Source: Eubacteriales bacterium
Lineage (GTDB): Bacteria > Bacillota > Clostridia > Oscillospirales > CAG-272
Reading direction: 5' to 3'
Assembly (NCBI GenBank): GCA_028709565.1
Contig: JAQVWU010000081.1
Location: forward strand, 1 to 9,590
Length of the DNA: 9,590 bases
Of the stretch, positions 1-6,342 are shown in pieces. The position numbers were made by a program, and so were the translations under genes. A model generated the notes under the pieces. The model was not told the DNA's origin, did no database searches, and was given only the letters and a program-made list of their open reading frames with translations. The stretch's first letter is position 1. Each line of letters opens with the position of its first letter.

Positions 1-378
1 AAATATGACCGGTTGATTCAGGAAGGATTCGAACAAAATCCCATGCCTGCAGAAACAGAAGAGAGAAAACGCGGGCGCAAAAAAGAAGGTGTTGTCAGGG
101 CGCTGCTTCACCGCCTTGATAAATACAGTACAGCTGTCTGCTTGTTTGCGGATTTTTACGTTCCGTTTGATAATAATCAAGCTGAACGAGATATTCGTAT
201 GGTTAAAGTAAAACAAAAGGTATCCGGTTGTTTCCGTACACCGGAGGGTTCGCGTGATTTCGCTAGAATTATGTTATATATCGGTACCGCGAAGAAGCAA
301 GGTATTTGTGCCTTCTCTGCTATCAAAGATGCTTTATGCGGTCATGCCGGACTCTTTTTGAGTTCCACGACTGAATAG
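1..378 (+). CDS. IS66-family transposase, C-terminal part (5' end outside window)
   Basis: This is the end of a DDE transposase that would cut and join the ends of an IS66-type insertion sequence. The frame is open from base 1 to the TAG at 376-378, so the start lies to the left. The visible 125 residues hold the family hallmark PFDNNQAERDIR, whose Glu (about residue 62 of the fragment) is the usual third acidic catalytic residue. It is followed by the IS66 C-terminal segment VSGCFRTPEGSRDFARI and a closing helix with FSAIKDAL. No frameshift or internal stop is visible, so the end of the gene appears intact. Whether the element is complete cannot be judged, because the catalytic Asp residues and accessory genes are out of view. 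No convincing terminal inverted repeat was found in the 94 bases before the next gene. Confidence 0.9.
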   Translation, partial: KYDRLIQEGFEQNPMPAETEERKRGRKKEGVVRALLHRLDKYSTAVCLFADFYVPFDNNQAERDIRMVKVKQKVSGCFRTPEGSRDFARIMLYIGTAKKQGICAFSAIKDALCGHAGLFLSSTTE

Positions 379-445
379 TTACATAAAATTAAAAACAGGT
401 AGAGCGAATCGGATAATTTCCAATCTGTCTTGGAACCCGACAAAT

Positions 446-467
446 CCGCTCACATGAAACGGAGCGG
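446..467 (+). promoter_or_regulatory. Possible hairpin covering the ribosome binding site of the MATE gene
   Basis: CCGCTC at 446-451 is the exact reverse complement of GAGCGG at 462-467, with a 10-base loop between. The right arm contains most of the GGAG Shine-Dalgarno (461-464) that serves the ATG at 473, with 8 bases of spacing. Folding in the mRNA would hide this site, for example in transcripts reading out of the upstream insertion sequence. The stem is only 6 bp, so a regulatory role is an inference. Confidence 0.3.
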
Positions 468-472
468 TAAAC

Positions 473-1870
473 ATGTATAATGCTTATTCGGTAAATAACA
501 TGATTAAAACCGAGCATCGCCTCGGGGAAATGCCTTCGACACGCGAAACATACTCCTCCCTCATTCGCATCGCCCTCCCTTCGGTTGCCGAAATGGTACT
601 GGCCAGTCTCATAGGATCGATGGATACCATGATGGTGGGAAATCTGGGCGAATTCGCTATAGCCGCGGTGGGACTGACCGGTCAGCCGCGGATGCTGATA
701 TTGTCCATATTTTTTGCCCTAAACATCGGCATGACCGCAATAATAGCCCGCAGACGCGGGGAAGAGCGTCGTGAGGACGCCAACCGCACCCTGCGCAGTA
801 TGCTTTCCGTTATTTTCGGTTTGTCGATTGTATTGACGGTATTTGCGGTCACCTTTGCCCCTCAGTTCATGCGAATCGCCGGAGCCATTGAAGGGGAAAC
901 ACTTGAAACGTCTACCGTATACTTTCGCATTATTATATCCGCCGTTCCGATAAACGCGCTCACCATGGCCATGACCGCTTCGCTGCGGGGTATAGGCAAT
1001 ACAAAGGTGACCATGTATGTCAATACAATATCCAACCTGGTCAATATAGTCTTCAACTTCCTGCTCATTGAAGGTCGTTTCGGTTTTCCCAGGCTTGAGG
1101 TTGCCGGGGCCGCCATAGCTTCGGTTATTGGTATGACGGTGGGTTTTGTGCTTACCGTAATGGTATTGCTCAAACGTGACGGTTATCTGCATTTGACCTT
1201 TCGCGGTTCCTGGAAACCCGAGATTAAATACCTGCGCCCCGTATTCAAGGTAGGGAGGAACGCCGTTCTTGAACAGATAGCCCTGCGCATCGGTTTTTTT
1301 GTATTTGCGCGCATTGTCGCCGGACTCGGTACGCAGGATTTCGCGACCCACCAGATATGCATGCAGTTTACGGGCATCACATTTACCATCGGTGACGGCA
1401 TAGGTATTGCCGCCACCAGTCTGGTAGGGCAGAATATGGGCCGGGGCCGTCCCGATGTATCCATGCTGTACGGTAAAGCAGCCCAGAGGCTGGCGCTTAC
1501 CGTTTCGCTGTTTTTGATTGCCGTTCTTATCGTTTTGCGGGTACCGCTGGTAAAGCTGTTCAGCGACGATCCGTACATAGTGGAACTCGGTTCGAAGGTG
1601 ATGATAATCGTAGCCCTCTTTCAGCCCTTCCAGACCACATCGGTTGTAATTTCCGGCTGCCTGCGCGGAAGCGGGGATACCAGGTTCATCGCCGTTGTCA
1701 TGCTTATCTGTATAACGATTATACGCCCTCTTGCGGCTCTGTTCACCGTTTATATACTGGGCCTGGGACTTGTAGGTGCGTGGAGCGCCTCCCTGCTCGA
1801 TATGATTATACGCATGACCATCGTCTATAAGCGTTTCTCGAGTTTTAAATGGGCAAATATAAAGGTCTAA
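473..1870 (+). CDS. MATE-family multidrug/cation efflux transporter (NorM/DinF-like)
   Basis: This is an integral membrane antiporter expected to export drugs or other cationic compounds in exchange for Na+ or H+. At 465 residues it has the usual MATE length, with about twelve hydrophobic segments and two homologous halves. Each half carries the family repeat: SLRGIGNTKVTMYVNTISN followed by VAGAAIASVIG in the first, and GCLRGSGDTRF followed by GLVGAWSASLLD in the second. The early segment MVLASLIGSMDTMMVGNLG with AAVGLTGQP is also typical. The ATG at 473 is preferred because GGAG lies 8 bases upstream. Internal ATGs at 500 and 530 are possible but less well placed, though the first membrane span begins only near residue 30. 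The gene stands alone, 94 bases after the transposase, with no clear promoter of its own. Substrate cannot be read from the sequence. Confidence 0.93.
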   Translation: MYNAYSVNNMIKTEHRLGEMPSTRETYSSLIRIALPSVAEMVLASLIGSMDTMMVGNLGEFAIAAVGLTGQPRMLILSIFFALNIGMTAIIARRRGEERREDANRTLRSMLSVIFGLSIVLTVFAVTFAPQFMRIAGAIEGETLETSTVYFRIIISAVPINALTMAMTASLRGIGNTKVTMYVNTISNLVNIVFNFLLIEGRFGFPRLEVAGAAIASVIGMTVGFVLTVMVLLKRDGYLHLTFRGSWKPEIKYLRPVFKVGRNAVLEQIALRIGFFVFARIVAGLGTQDFATHQICMQFTGITFTIGDGIGIAATSLVGQNMGRGRPDVSMLYGKAAQRLALTVSLFLIAVLIVLRVPLVKLFSDDPYIVELGSKVMIIVALFQPFQTTSVVISGCLRGSGDTRFIAVVMLICITIIRPLAALFTVYILGLGLVGAWSASLLDMIIRMTIVYKRFSSFKWANIKV

Positions 1871-2014
1871 CCTGATATTAAAAAAACCTAAAAGTCTTCT
1901 CTTCGTGACATGATTCGCGGTCGTTTTTTGTCTTATTGGCGTATATTACAAAAAATCAACCCGAACCGTTCGATTATTTATTGATTGTATTATAGATATA
2001 ATGTGAAATTACTA

Positions 2015-2043
2015 TTGCAAATTGTTCAAAATTATGTTATAAT
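2015..2043 (+). promoter_or_regulatory. Strong sigma-A-type promoter with extended -10
   Basis: TTGCAA (2015-2020), a 17-base spacer, then TATAAT (2038-2043) preceded by TG at 2035-2036 (TGtTATAAT). Transcription should start near 2050, about 30 bases before the small gene at 2080. This is close to the housekeeping consensus and lies in an AT-rich stretch. Confidence 0.8.
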
Positions 2044-2079
2044 AATATTACTGAATAATTAAAGAAGGTGCGGAACATA

Positions 2080-2220
2080 ATGTTTATGAAGACAGTTTCA
2101 TTGCTCAACGGAGTTTCCGCTCAGACTTCCGACATCTTTTCGCTCTTTATCATCGCGCTGGCGATAGCTGCCACCGTCTGGGTCGTTCTTTTAAAGAAAC
2201 CTCCGCGCGGAGATCAATAA
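2080..2220 (+). CDS. 46-residue membrane peptide resembling a stand-alone surface-protein anchor
   Basis: No known family is recognised. The reading frame starts with ATG at 2080, with AAGAAGGTG at 2062-2070 as a good ribosome binding site 9 bases upstream, and ends with TAA at 2218-2220. The peptide has a short polar head (MFMKTVSLLNG), then SAQTSD, a hydrophobic stretch of about 20 residues, and a basic end KKPPRGDQ. From AQTSD onward it aligns without gaps to the C-terminal tail of the surface protein encoded at 2306 (AQTAD, then FS, II, LAIA, VV and KK in the same positions). The matching DNA differs at many silent positions, so the likeness is at protein level. With a strong promoter just upstream it is probably expressed. 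It could be a functional small membrane peptide or the remnant of a surface protein that lost its extracellular part. Confidence 0.68.
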   Translation: MFMKTVSLLNGVSAQTSDIFSLFIIALAIAATVWVVLLKKPPRGDQ

Positions 2221-2305
2221 ACCGGGAACCTGAACAAGAGCATAATAAAAAATCATATATATAATTTTTTTATATATAAAATATTGCTTATTAGGAGACA
2301 ATTCG

Positions 2306-3052
2306 ATGAAGAAAATTTTCCGTTCCATCACGCTGTTCACGGTATTAGCCTTTATCTTTGCCCTGTCGGCATCCGCCGTGGGTACATACTGGGTATTCGA
2401 CGATGAAGCTACCGTTCTCGGCTGGGCCGATAAGAACACCAATGGCGGTGAAATCGGCTACGAAGACGGCCTCATGGTTATTTACATAGGCGACGGAGGA
2501 GACCCTTATTTTCAACATGGTCTTACACCCGAGGAGCAGTTTGACGCTGCGTCTTTCCCCTATGTAAAGATAAAATGCAAGGTTGTCGGTTCGCTGGAAA
2601 CCCTGTCCGAGTTTTTCTGGGGCTCAACGGTAACGCCCGGTCCCGTTGCCGAAACCAACTACCAGTTCCATCGCGATGACACCGAAGAGTGGGTTGAATA
2701 TGTGGAAAAGATTCAGGATACCAGCTTCGGAACATGGGAAGGTACCGTCACGGATTTCCGGTTTGACCCCATACAGGGAGCGGTTACCGGTGAAGAATTG
2801 GTTTATGTCGAGTATATAGCGTTTTTCGCCACCGAAGAGGAGGCTCTCGCATGGCAGCCCCAGGCACCCGCCGCCGAGATTGAAGCCCCGGCAGCCGAAC
2901 CCGCAGAAGACGCGGCTCCCGCAGAAACGGCAGCCGAACCCGTTGGGGTTCCTGCCGCCGCGCAGACCGCCGATTTGTTTTCCGTTTCGATAATAACCCT
3001 CGCCATTGCGTCAGCAGCCGGCGTTGTAATCTGCCGCAAAAAATCCGAATAA
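2306..3052 (+). CDS. Secreted, C-terminally anchored surface protein with a CBM-like beta domain
   Basis: The 248-residue product has a signal peptide (residues 1-24, cleavage likely after ASA). A domain of about 160 residues follows, rich in aromatic and acidic residues. Its end, GTWEGTVTDFRFDP with GEELVYVEYIAFF, resembles the last strands of galactose-binding-like or carbohydrate-binding modules found on cell-surface glycoside hydrolases; this is a pattern-based inference, and no catalytic motif is seen. A linker rich in Ala, Pro and Glu (about 180-216) leads to QTAD (220-223), a 20-residue hydrophobic segment and RKK at 244-246. That tail is laid out like a sortase sorting signal but lacks LPXTG. 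AGGAG at 2293-2297, 8 bases before the ATG, fixes the start. The gene follows the 46-residue peptide gene by 85 bases and may share its promoter; a terminator lies 18 bases downstream. Confidence 0.82.
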   Translation: MKKIFRSITLFTVLAFIFALSASAVGTYWVFDDEATVLGWADKNTNGGEIGYEDGLMVIYIGDGGDPYFQHGLTPEEQFDAASFPYVKIKCKVVGSLETLSEFFWGSTVTPGPVAETNYQFHRDDTEEWVEYVEKIQDTSFGTWEGTVTDFRFDPIQGAVTGEELVYVEYIAFFATEEEALAWQPQAPAAEIEAPAAEPAEDAAPAETAAEPVGVPAAAQTADLFSVSIITLAIASAAGVVICRKKSE

Positions 3053-3061
3053 TAAAAACCC

Positions 3062-3104
3062 AAAAAATATGGGTGTATCACATTTGCGATACACCCTATT
3101 TTTG
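3062..3104. terminator. Bidirectional Rho-independent terminator
   Basis: GGGTGTATC (3071-3079) and GATACACCC (3088-3096) form a perfect 9-bp stem with an 8-base loop. It is followed by TATTTTT on the plus strand and preceded by an A-tract at 3062-3067 that gives a T-run on the minus strand. It lies between the surface protein gene and the convergent aldolase gene and can serve both. Confidence 0.88.
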
Positions 3105-3129
3105 TCTTTTTGTTGTTTTTACCGTTAAA

Positions 3130-3798
3130 TTATTCAGACTTTACCCTGTCGCCCTCGCCGGCGGTGATAAGTATGCTGTTCTGTTCGTCAACCGATAATT
3201 CCGCCGCGGAATTCAAAATAAAACGGGAACACATATATATTTTCGCATAGTTTTCCAGGGCGTCCAGCCGAAACCACGCTTCGCGCAAATCCCTGCCCCA
3301 TGCCAGTACCCCGTGGTTTGCGAGCAGAAGGGCGCGGTGGGTTTTGGCGAAGGGGGCAATCGATTGGGGAACCTCGAGTGTGCCCGGGGTTGCGTAGGGA
3401 GCCAGCGGAACGTCGCCGAGAAGAACCAACGATTCGGGGTACACCGCTTTGTCCAGCGGAATACGCGCTACGGCGAACGCGGTTGCGGCGACGGGATGGG
3501 CGTGAACCACCGCCGCTATATGGGGATTATAACTATACAGACACAGATGCATGGGCGATTCGCTGGATATACGACCTGTGCCTTTAATAATATTGCCTTC
3601 GGAATCCACTATGAGCAGCATTTCAGGGGTCAAATCGCCTTTTGAGACGCCGGTGGGGGTTATGAGAATGTGATTGTCCGACAGACGGACGCTGATATTG
3701 CCGTCATTGGCAGCGACATAACCGCGCTCATACATCCGCCGCCCGATATCGACTATCGCGGCGCGCGCTTCTTCCGGTTCCGGGTAGTTAATATTCAT
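3130..3798 (-). CDS. Class II aldolase (FucA-like), probable DHAP-shunt aldolase
   Basis: This is a zinc-dependent class II aldolase of the fuculose-phosphate aldolase/adducin family, expected to be cytoplasmic. At 222 residues it is close to E. coli FucA. Visible motifs are NDGNIS (31-36), TPTGVSKGDL (48-57), Glu80 in SSESPMH as probable catalytic acid, and metal ligands His99 and His101 (HAH) and His162 (NHG). It directly follows the mtnA-like gene. In known bacteria such a pair cleaves 5-methylthioribulose-1-phosphate or 5-deoxyribulose-1-phosphate to DHAP and an aldehyde (Ald2 and DrdA are characterised examples). The role here rests on that context; the family also includes fuculose- and rhamnulose-phosphate aldolases, ribulose-phosphate 4-epimerases and the dehydratase MtnB. 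ATG at 3798 is supported by AAGAGG about 11 bases upstream. The spacer from mtnA is 46 bases of A-rich coding-strand sequence. Confidence 0.88.
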   Translation of the reverse strand: MNINYPEPEEARAAIVDIGRRMYERGYVAANDGNISVRLSDNHILITPTGVSKGDLTPEMLLIVDSEGNIIKGTGRISSESPMHLCLYSYNPHIAAVVHAHPVAATAFAVARIPLDKAVYPESLVLLGDVPLAPYATPGTLEVPQSIAPFAKTHRALLLANHGVLAWGRDLREAWFRLDALENYAKIYMCSRFILNSAAELSVDEQNSILITAGEGDRVKSE

Positions 3799-3844
3799 TT
3801 ATCGGCTGACCTCTTGTTTCTTATTTTTATTTTATTTTGTTTTA

Positions 3845-4915
3845 TTATTTTATTATTTCGGCGATTGATTCCCTATACGGCGGACGTATTATACCCCGGT
3901 CGGTTACCAGCGCGGTTATCAGTCCGTTATCGGTATAATCAAAAGCCGGATTATATACCGTCGCCCCTTCGGGAGCCATACGCTTTTTAAACCACATATC
4001 GCTGACCTCCGCCCCGGAGCGCTGTTCGATTTCTATATCGTCGCCCCGGTCTGAACAGAGGTCGATGGTGGAAACGGGGGCAAGCACGTAAAAGGGGATG
4101 CAGTAATGCGCTGCCAGGATCGCGACACCCGAGGTGCCGATTTTATTACAGACGTCACCGTTTGCTGCGATGCGGTCGGCGCCGACCAGAACCGATCGGA
4201 TAAGGCCGGCGCGCATAACCTGTGAAACCATATTGTCGCAGATAATTGTCACATCAACGCCGTTTGCCACTAACTCCGTTGCCGACAACCGCATGCCCTG
4301 AAGCAGCGGGCGTGTCTCGTCTGTATAAACCCTGAAATTCATACCCCGTTCCCGCCCGAGATGGATGGGGGCGAGCGCCGTACCGTAACGAACGGCAGCA
4401 AGCTGTCCCGCGTTGCAATGGGTCAGAATGCCGTCGCCGTCGTTTATCAGGGTCAGTCCGTATTCGCCTATACGGCGGCAGGAGGCTATATCGCCCTCCC
4501 GTATGGAAAGCGCCTCGTCCAAAAGCCGTTTTACCGTATTGCCGACCCCCTGACCGGCGCAGGACAACGCGGTGTTATACATCCGGTCCAGAGCCCAGAA
4601 CAGGTTTACCGCCGTAGGGCGGGATGAAGCCAGGTAGTCCGCGGACACCTTCAGCCGTGAAAAAAACTCGTCCTCATCGATGACAGCCGATGCGATTTCC
4701 TTTGCGGCGAGATAAAGGCCGATTGCCGCCGAAACGCCGATAGCCGGAGCGCCCCTTACCCTGAGCGTTTTAATGGCCTCCCATATCTCCTCTTGTTTTG
4801 TCAGCGCCAGCATTACAAGCTCTCCGGGCAGACGTGTCTGGTCGATTATTACAAGGGCACCGGCGTCGTCGTCCAGTGAGACGGTATCGGGGAGGGTTAT
4901 TTTTGTATTGTCCAT
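3845..4915 (-). CDS. mtnA: S-methyl-5-thioribose-1-phosphate isomerase family protein (MtnA/DrdI type)
   Basis: The enzyme isomerises the aldose phosphate 5-methylthioribose-1-phosphate (or 5-deoxyribose-1-phosphate) to the ketose form in the cytoplasm. At 356 residues it has normal MtnA length. Family motifs are present in order: RVRGAPAIG (52-60), SSRPTAVNLFWALDRM (97-112), LTHCNAG with the catalytic Cys167, YTDETRPLLQG (197-207), GADRIAANGD with the catalytic Asp247, NKIGTSG (257-263), and PVSTID (280-285). The related eIF2B alpha/beta/delta subunits and ribose-1,5-bisphosphate isomerases lack this full set. GGAG 11 bases upstream supports the start. It sits 41 bases after a lipoprotein gene and 46 bases before the class II aldolase gene, which acts on its product. 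No MTA phosphorylase, nucleosidase or ribose kinase gene lies within the window. Sequence alone does not separate a methylthio from a deoxy substrate. Confidence 0.92.
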   Translation of the reverse strand: MDNTKITLPDTVSLDDDAGALVIIDQTRLPGELVMLALTKQEEIWEAIKTLRVRGAPAIGVSAAIGLYLAAKEIASAVIDEDEFFSRLKVSADYLASSRPTAVNLFWALDRMYNTALSCAGQGVGNTVKRLLDEALSIREGDIASCRRIGEYGLTLINDGDGILTHCNAGQLAAVRYGTALAPIHLGRERGMNFRVYTDETRPLLQGMRLSATELVANGVDVTIICDNMVSQVMRAGLIRSVLVGADRIAANGDVCNKIGTSGVAILAAHYCIPFYVLAPVSTIDLCSDRGDDIEIEQRSGAEVSDMWFKKRMAPEGATVYNPAFDYTDNGLITALVTDRGIIRPPYRESIAEIIK

Positions 4916-4956
4916 TTATTTATACGCTCCGATTAAATAAAATAAATCAAATTAAA

Positions 4957-5484
4957 TTAATTTTCGGTAATAAACACCATGTTCTTTAAAATCAGATCCG
5001 TTCCCGCGGAGAAAAGCTGCAGCGGTCTGCCGCCGCTGTCCAGAAACAATTCTATATTTCCGCCCTCACCCGTAAACAGCGCGACGCTGAGGGGCACCTG
5101 CCCTTTACGCAGCTCGGTAGAAATAAGCCGGTCGGTTGACAGCGAGAGCATTTCGCATATAACGGCGCCGTCGCATACCGGCATGTTGTTTTCTCCGTCC
5201 GCGGGGAGCGGAATGTCAAAACCGAGTCCTGAGAGGACCGTTGTCCCGTCACCGACCGCAACGGTCAGTCCGGTCAGTGTGGGCGGCGAGGTGTAGGTTA
5301 CCCGTCCCCGGTTGGGTTCGCTCATCTCGACGCGGACCGAATATTCGCCGGCACCGCAGGCATAATCGGCGGTCATGCAGAGCGGGTAATTCTGGTATTC
5401 AAGCAGTTTTCCGGGTGACGCGTCGGCGCAGCCGGTGTGAAACAGAACGCATATACAGATTAATATCAATAAAACAGCTTTCAT
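4957..5484 (-). CDS. Small predicted lipoprotein of unknown function
   Basis: The 175-residue product begins with a hydrophobic signal (MKAVLLILICICVLF) ending in HTGC, so Cys19 is the likely lipidated residue. The His at the -3 position makes this an atypical lipobox. The mature part is rich in short beta-type segments (YSVRVEMSEP, GRVTYTSPP, NIELFLDSGGRPLQL), a pattern seen in LolA-like lipoprotein folds such as the clostridial spore germination protein GerS. That resemblance is only impressionistic, and no family is claimed. A purine-rich AAAAGGGGGG site 6 bases before the ATG at 5484 is a strong ribosome binding site. A weak TATACT at 5505-5510 on the minus strand could be a -10 box. The gene is the first of a close trio with mtnA and the aldolase gene, so cotranscription is likely, but a functional link is not evident. 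Confidence 0.75.
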   Translation of the reverse strand: MKAVLLILICICVLFHTGCADASPGKLLEYQNYPLCMTADYACGAGEYSVRVEMSEPNRGRVTYTSPPTLTGLTVAVGDGTTVLSGLGFDIPLPADGENNMPVCDGAVICEMLSLSTDRLISTELRKGQVPLSVALFTGEGGNIELFLDSGGRPLQLFSAGTDLILKNMVFITEN

Positions 5485-5581
5485 TCAAAGCCCCCCTTTT
5501 GCACAGTATATGCGTAAAAGGTGGATAAAAGATGTTAAATTTAAAAAGTCGCGGAAAACACAGGTCCGGTAATTAAACGGG

Positions 5582-6154
5582 TTATGCCGAAACTTCGGCA
5601 ACTATTGTTTTTTTGTTATGAAAAGCCAGCAGTTTTATTACCTTTGTGGTAGCCTGAAACATTACCATGCACTTTTCGCCCTTCTCATTGTCGAACAGCG
5701 CGTAGTAATTGTCCGGATGATTTTTGGTTGCAACCGCTTCATAACGGTTGACTATATCATCACTGTCGGCCTCAGCCTTGTATTCGTCACGGTAGGGGGC
5801 TATGCGCTGCATTGAGGATATGCTGGTCGGCGCAAGCCATTCCTTACGGCTTCTCCTGCCGAATATATAGGATATCGTTAAATCACCCGAGATTATTGTG
5901 TATTCATATTCGATGTCAACATAGCGAAATGTTGCCGGATAGATGATTTTGGGAAGCAGAAAGGGGAAATACAAGGGTATAAACACGATCAGCGCAATCG
6001 CACCCAACCCAAGGGCAAACATAATAATCATCAATATTGCCGGAACCAGAAAATAGGACAGCCACATGCCGATGCGCTTCCATCGGTATGAACCTTCTAC
6101 CTTCTTTTCCACGGTATATTCGGCAAAATTTGCCATTTCGTTTGTTACAGGCAT
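5582..6154 (-). CDS. Two-span membrane protein of unknown function
   Basis: I do not recognise the family. From the ATG at 6154 the product has 190 residues: a charged N-terminal part (EYTVEKKVEGSYRWKRIG), two adjacent hydrophobic segments at about residues 30-66 (starting MWLSYFLVPAILMIIMF), and a soluble C-terminal domain with EYEYTIISGDLTISYIFGRR and an ending rich in Lys and Val. The layout suggests a cytoplasmic domain of PH-like strands on a membrane hairpin, seen in many uncharacterised clostridial proteins. An upstream ATG at 6178 is possible, but it has no ribosome binding site and lies about 5 bases after the predicted transcription start. The ATG at 6154 has GGAGG (6165-6169) 10 bases upstream and is preferred. 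The gene is 97 bases ahead of the lipoprotein gene and may head the same minus-strand unit. Confidence 0.78.
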   Translation of the reverse strand: MPVTNEMANFAEYTVEKKVEGSYRWKRIGMWLSYFLVPAILMIIMFALGLGAIALIVFIPLYFPFLLPKIIYPATFRYVDIEYEYTIISGDLTISYIFGRRSRKEWLAPTSISSMQRIAPYRDEYKAEADSDDIVNRYEAVATKNHPDNYYALFDNEKGEKCMVMFQATTKVIKLLAFHNKKTIVAEVSA

Positions 6155-6189
6155 TAAATATTGTCCTCCAGGTTGCATATTGTCAGATT

Positions 6190-6218
6190 ATTATAACATG
6201 ATGCGTTAAAAAATGCAA
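6190..6218 (-). promoter_or_regulatory. Sigma-A-type promoter with extended -10 for the two-span membrane protein gene
   Basis: On the minus strand, TTGCAT (6218-6213) is followed by a 17-base spacer and TATAAT (6195-6190) preceded by TG (TGtTATAAT). Transcription should start near 6183. The block ATGTTATAATAAT is identical to that in the promoter at 2015-2043. It is the leftward half of a divergent promoter region with the one at 6291. Confidence 0.78.
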
Positions 6219-6290
6219 TAAAACTCGTGTAAATTCATGATAATTATACTTTATACTATCTCCGTTAATTCTTTGTTTATTTCCCGGTTG

Positions 6291-6319
6291 TTGACTAATC
6301 CTGCCGCCGGGGGTATAAT
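6291..6319 (+). promoter_or_regulatory. Near-consensus sigma-A promoter for the membrane protein / rnmV / gtrA unit
   Basis: TTGACT (6291-6296), a 17-base spacer and TATAAT (6314-6319). The start of transcription should fall near 6326, giving a very short leader before GGAGG at 6329-6333. It faces away from the promoter at 6190-6218; the roughly 70 bases between them show no clear operator. Confidence 0.82.
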
Positions 6320-6342
6320 ATAATTTATGGAGGATCTTGCGC

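Noticed and set aside
379..472. Right-hand terminal inverted repeat of the IS66 element
   Set aside because: The left end is outside the window and no sequence here convincingly matches an IS66-type terminus, so the element boundary cannot be placed.
719..1351. Long antisense reading frame (210 codons) inside the MATE gene
   Set aside because: It runs opposite to a gene with clear MATE motifs throughout, its translation is low-complexity and polar, and it has no family motif. It is best explained as a coding shadow.
1901..1931. Possible terminator after the MATE gene (GTGAC ... GGTCG followed by TTTTTT)
   Set aside because: Only three Watson-Crick pairs plus wobbles around a 10-base loop; the T-run is suggestive but the stem is too weak to call.
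2256..2278. AT-only inverted repeat (9-bp arms, TTTTT loop) between the small peptide gene and the surface protein gene
   Set aside because: Pure A/T arms in a very AT-rich stretch give a weak hairpin that is unlikely to terminate transcription. It may reflect only local composition or an AT-rich promoter zone; no -35 box with proper spacing was found.
3300..3645. Overlapping plus-strand reading frames opposite the aldolase gene
   Set aside because: Arg/Gly-rich translations without motifs, lying antisense to well-conserved zinc-ligand segments of the aldolase.
6155..6178. Start codon at 6178 for the two-span membrane protein
   Set aside because: It has no ribosome binding site and lies about 5 bases after the predicted transcription start, whereas GGAGG is correctly spaced for the ATG at 6154.
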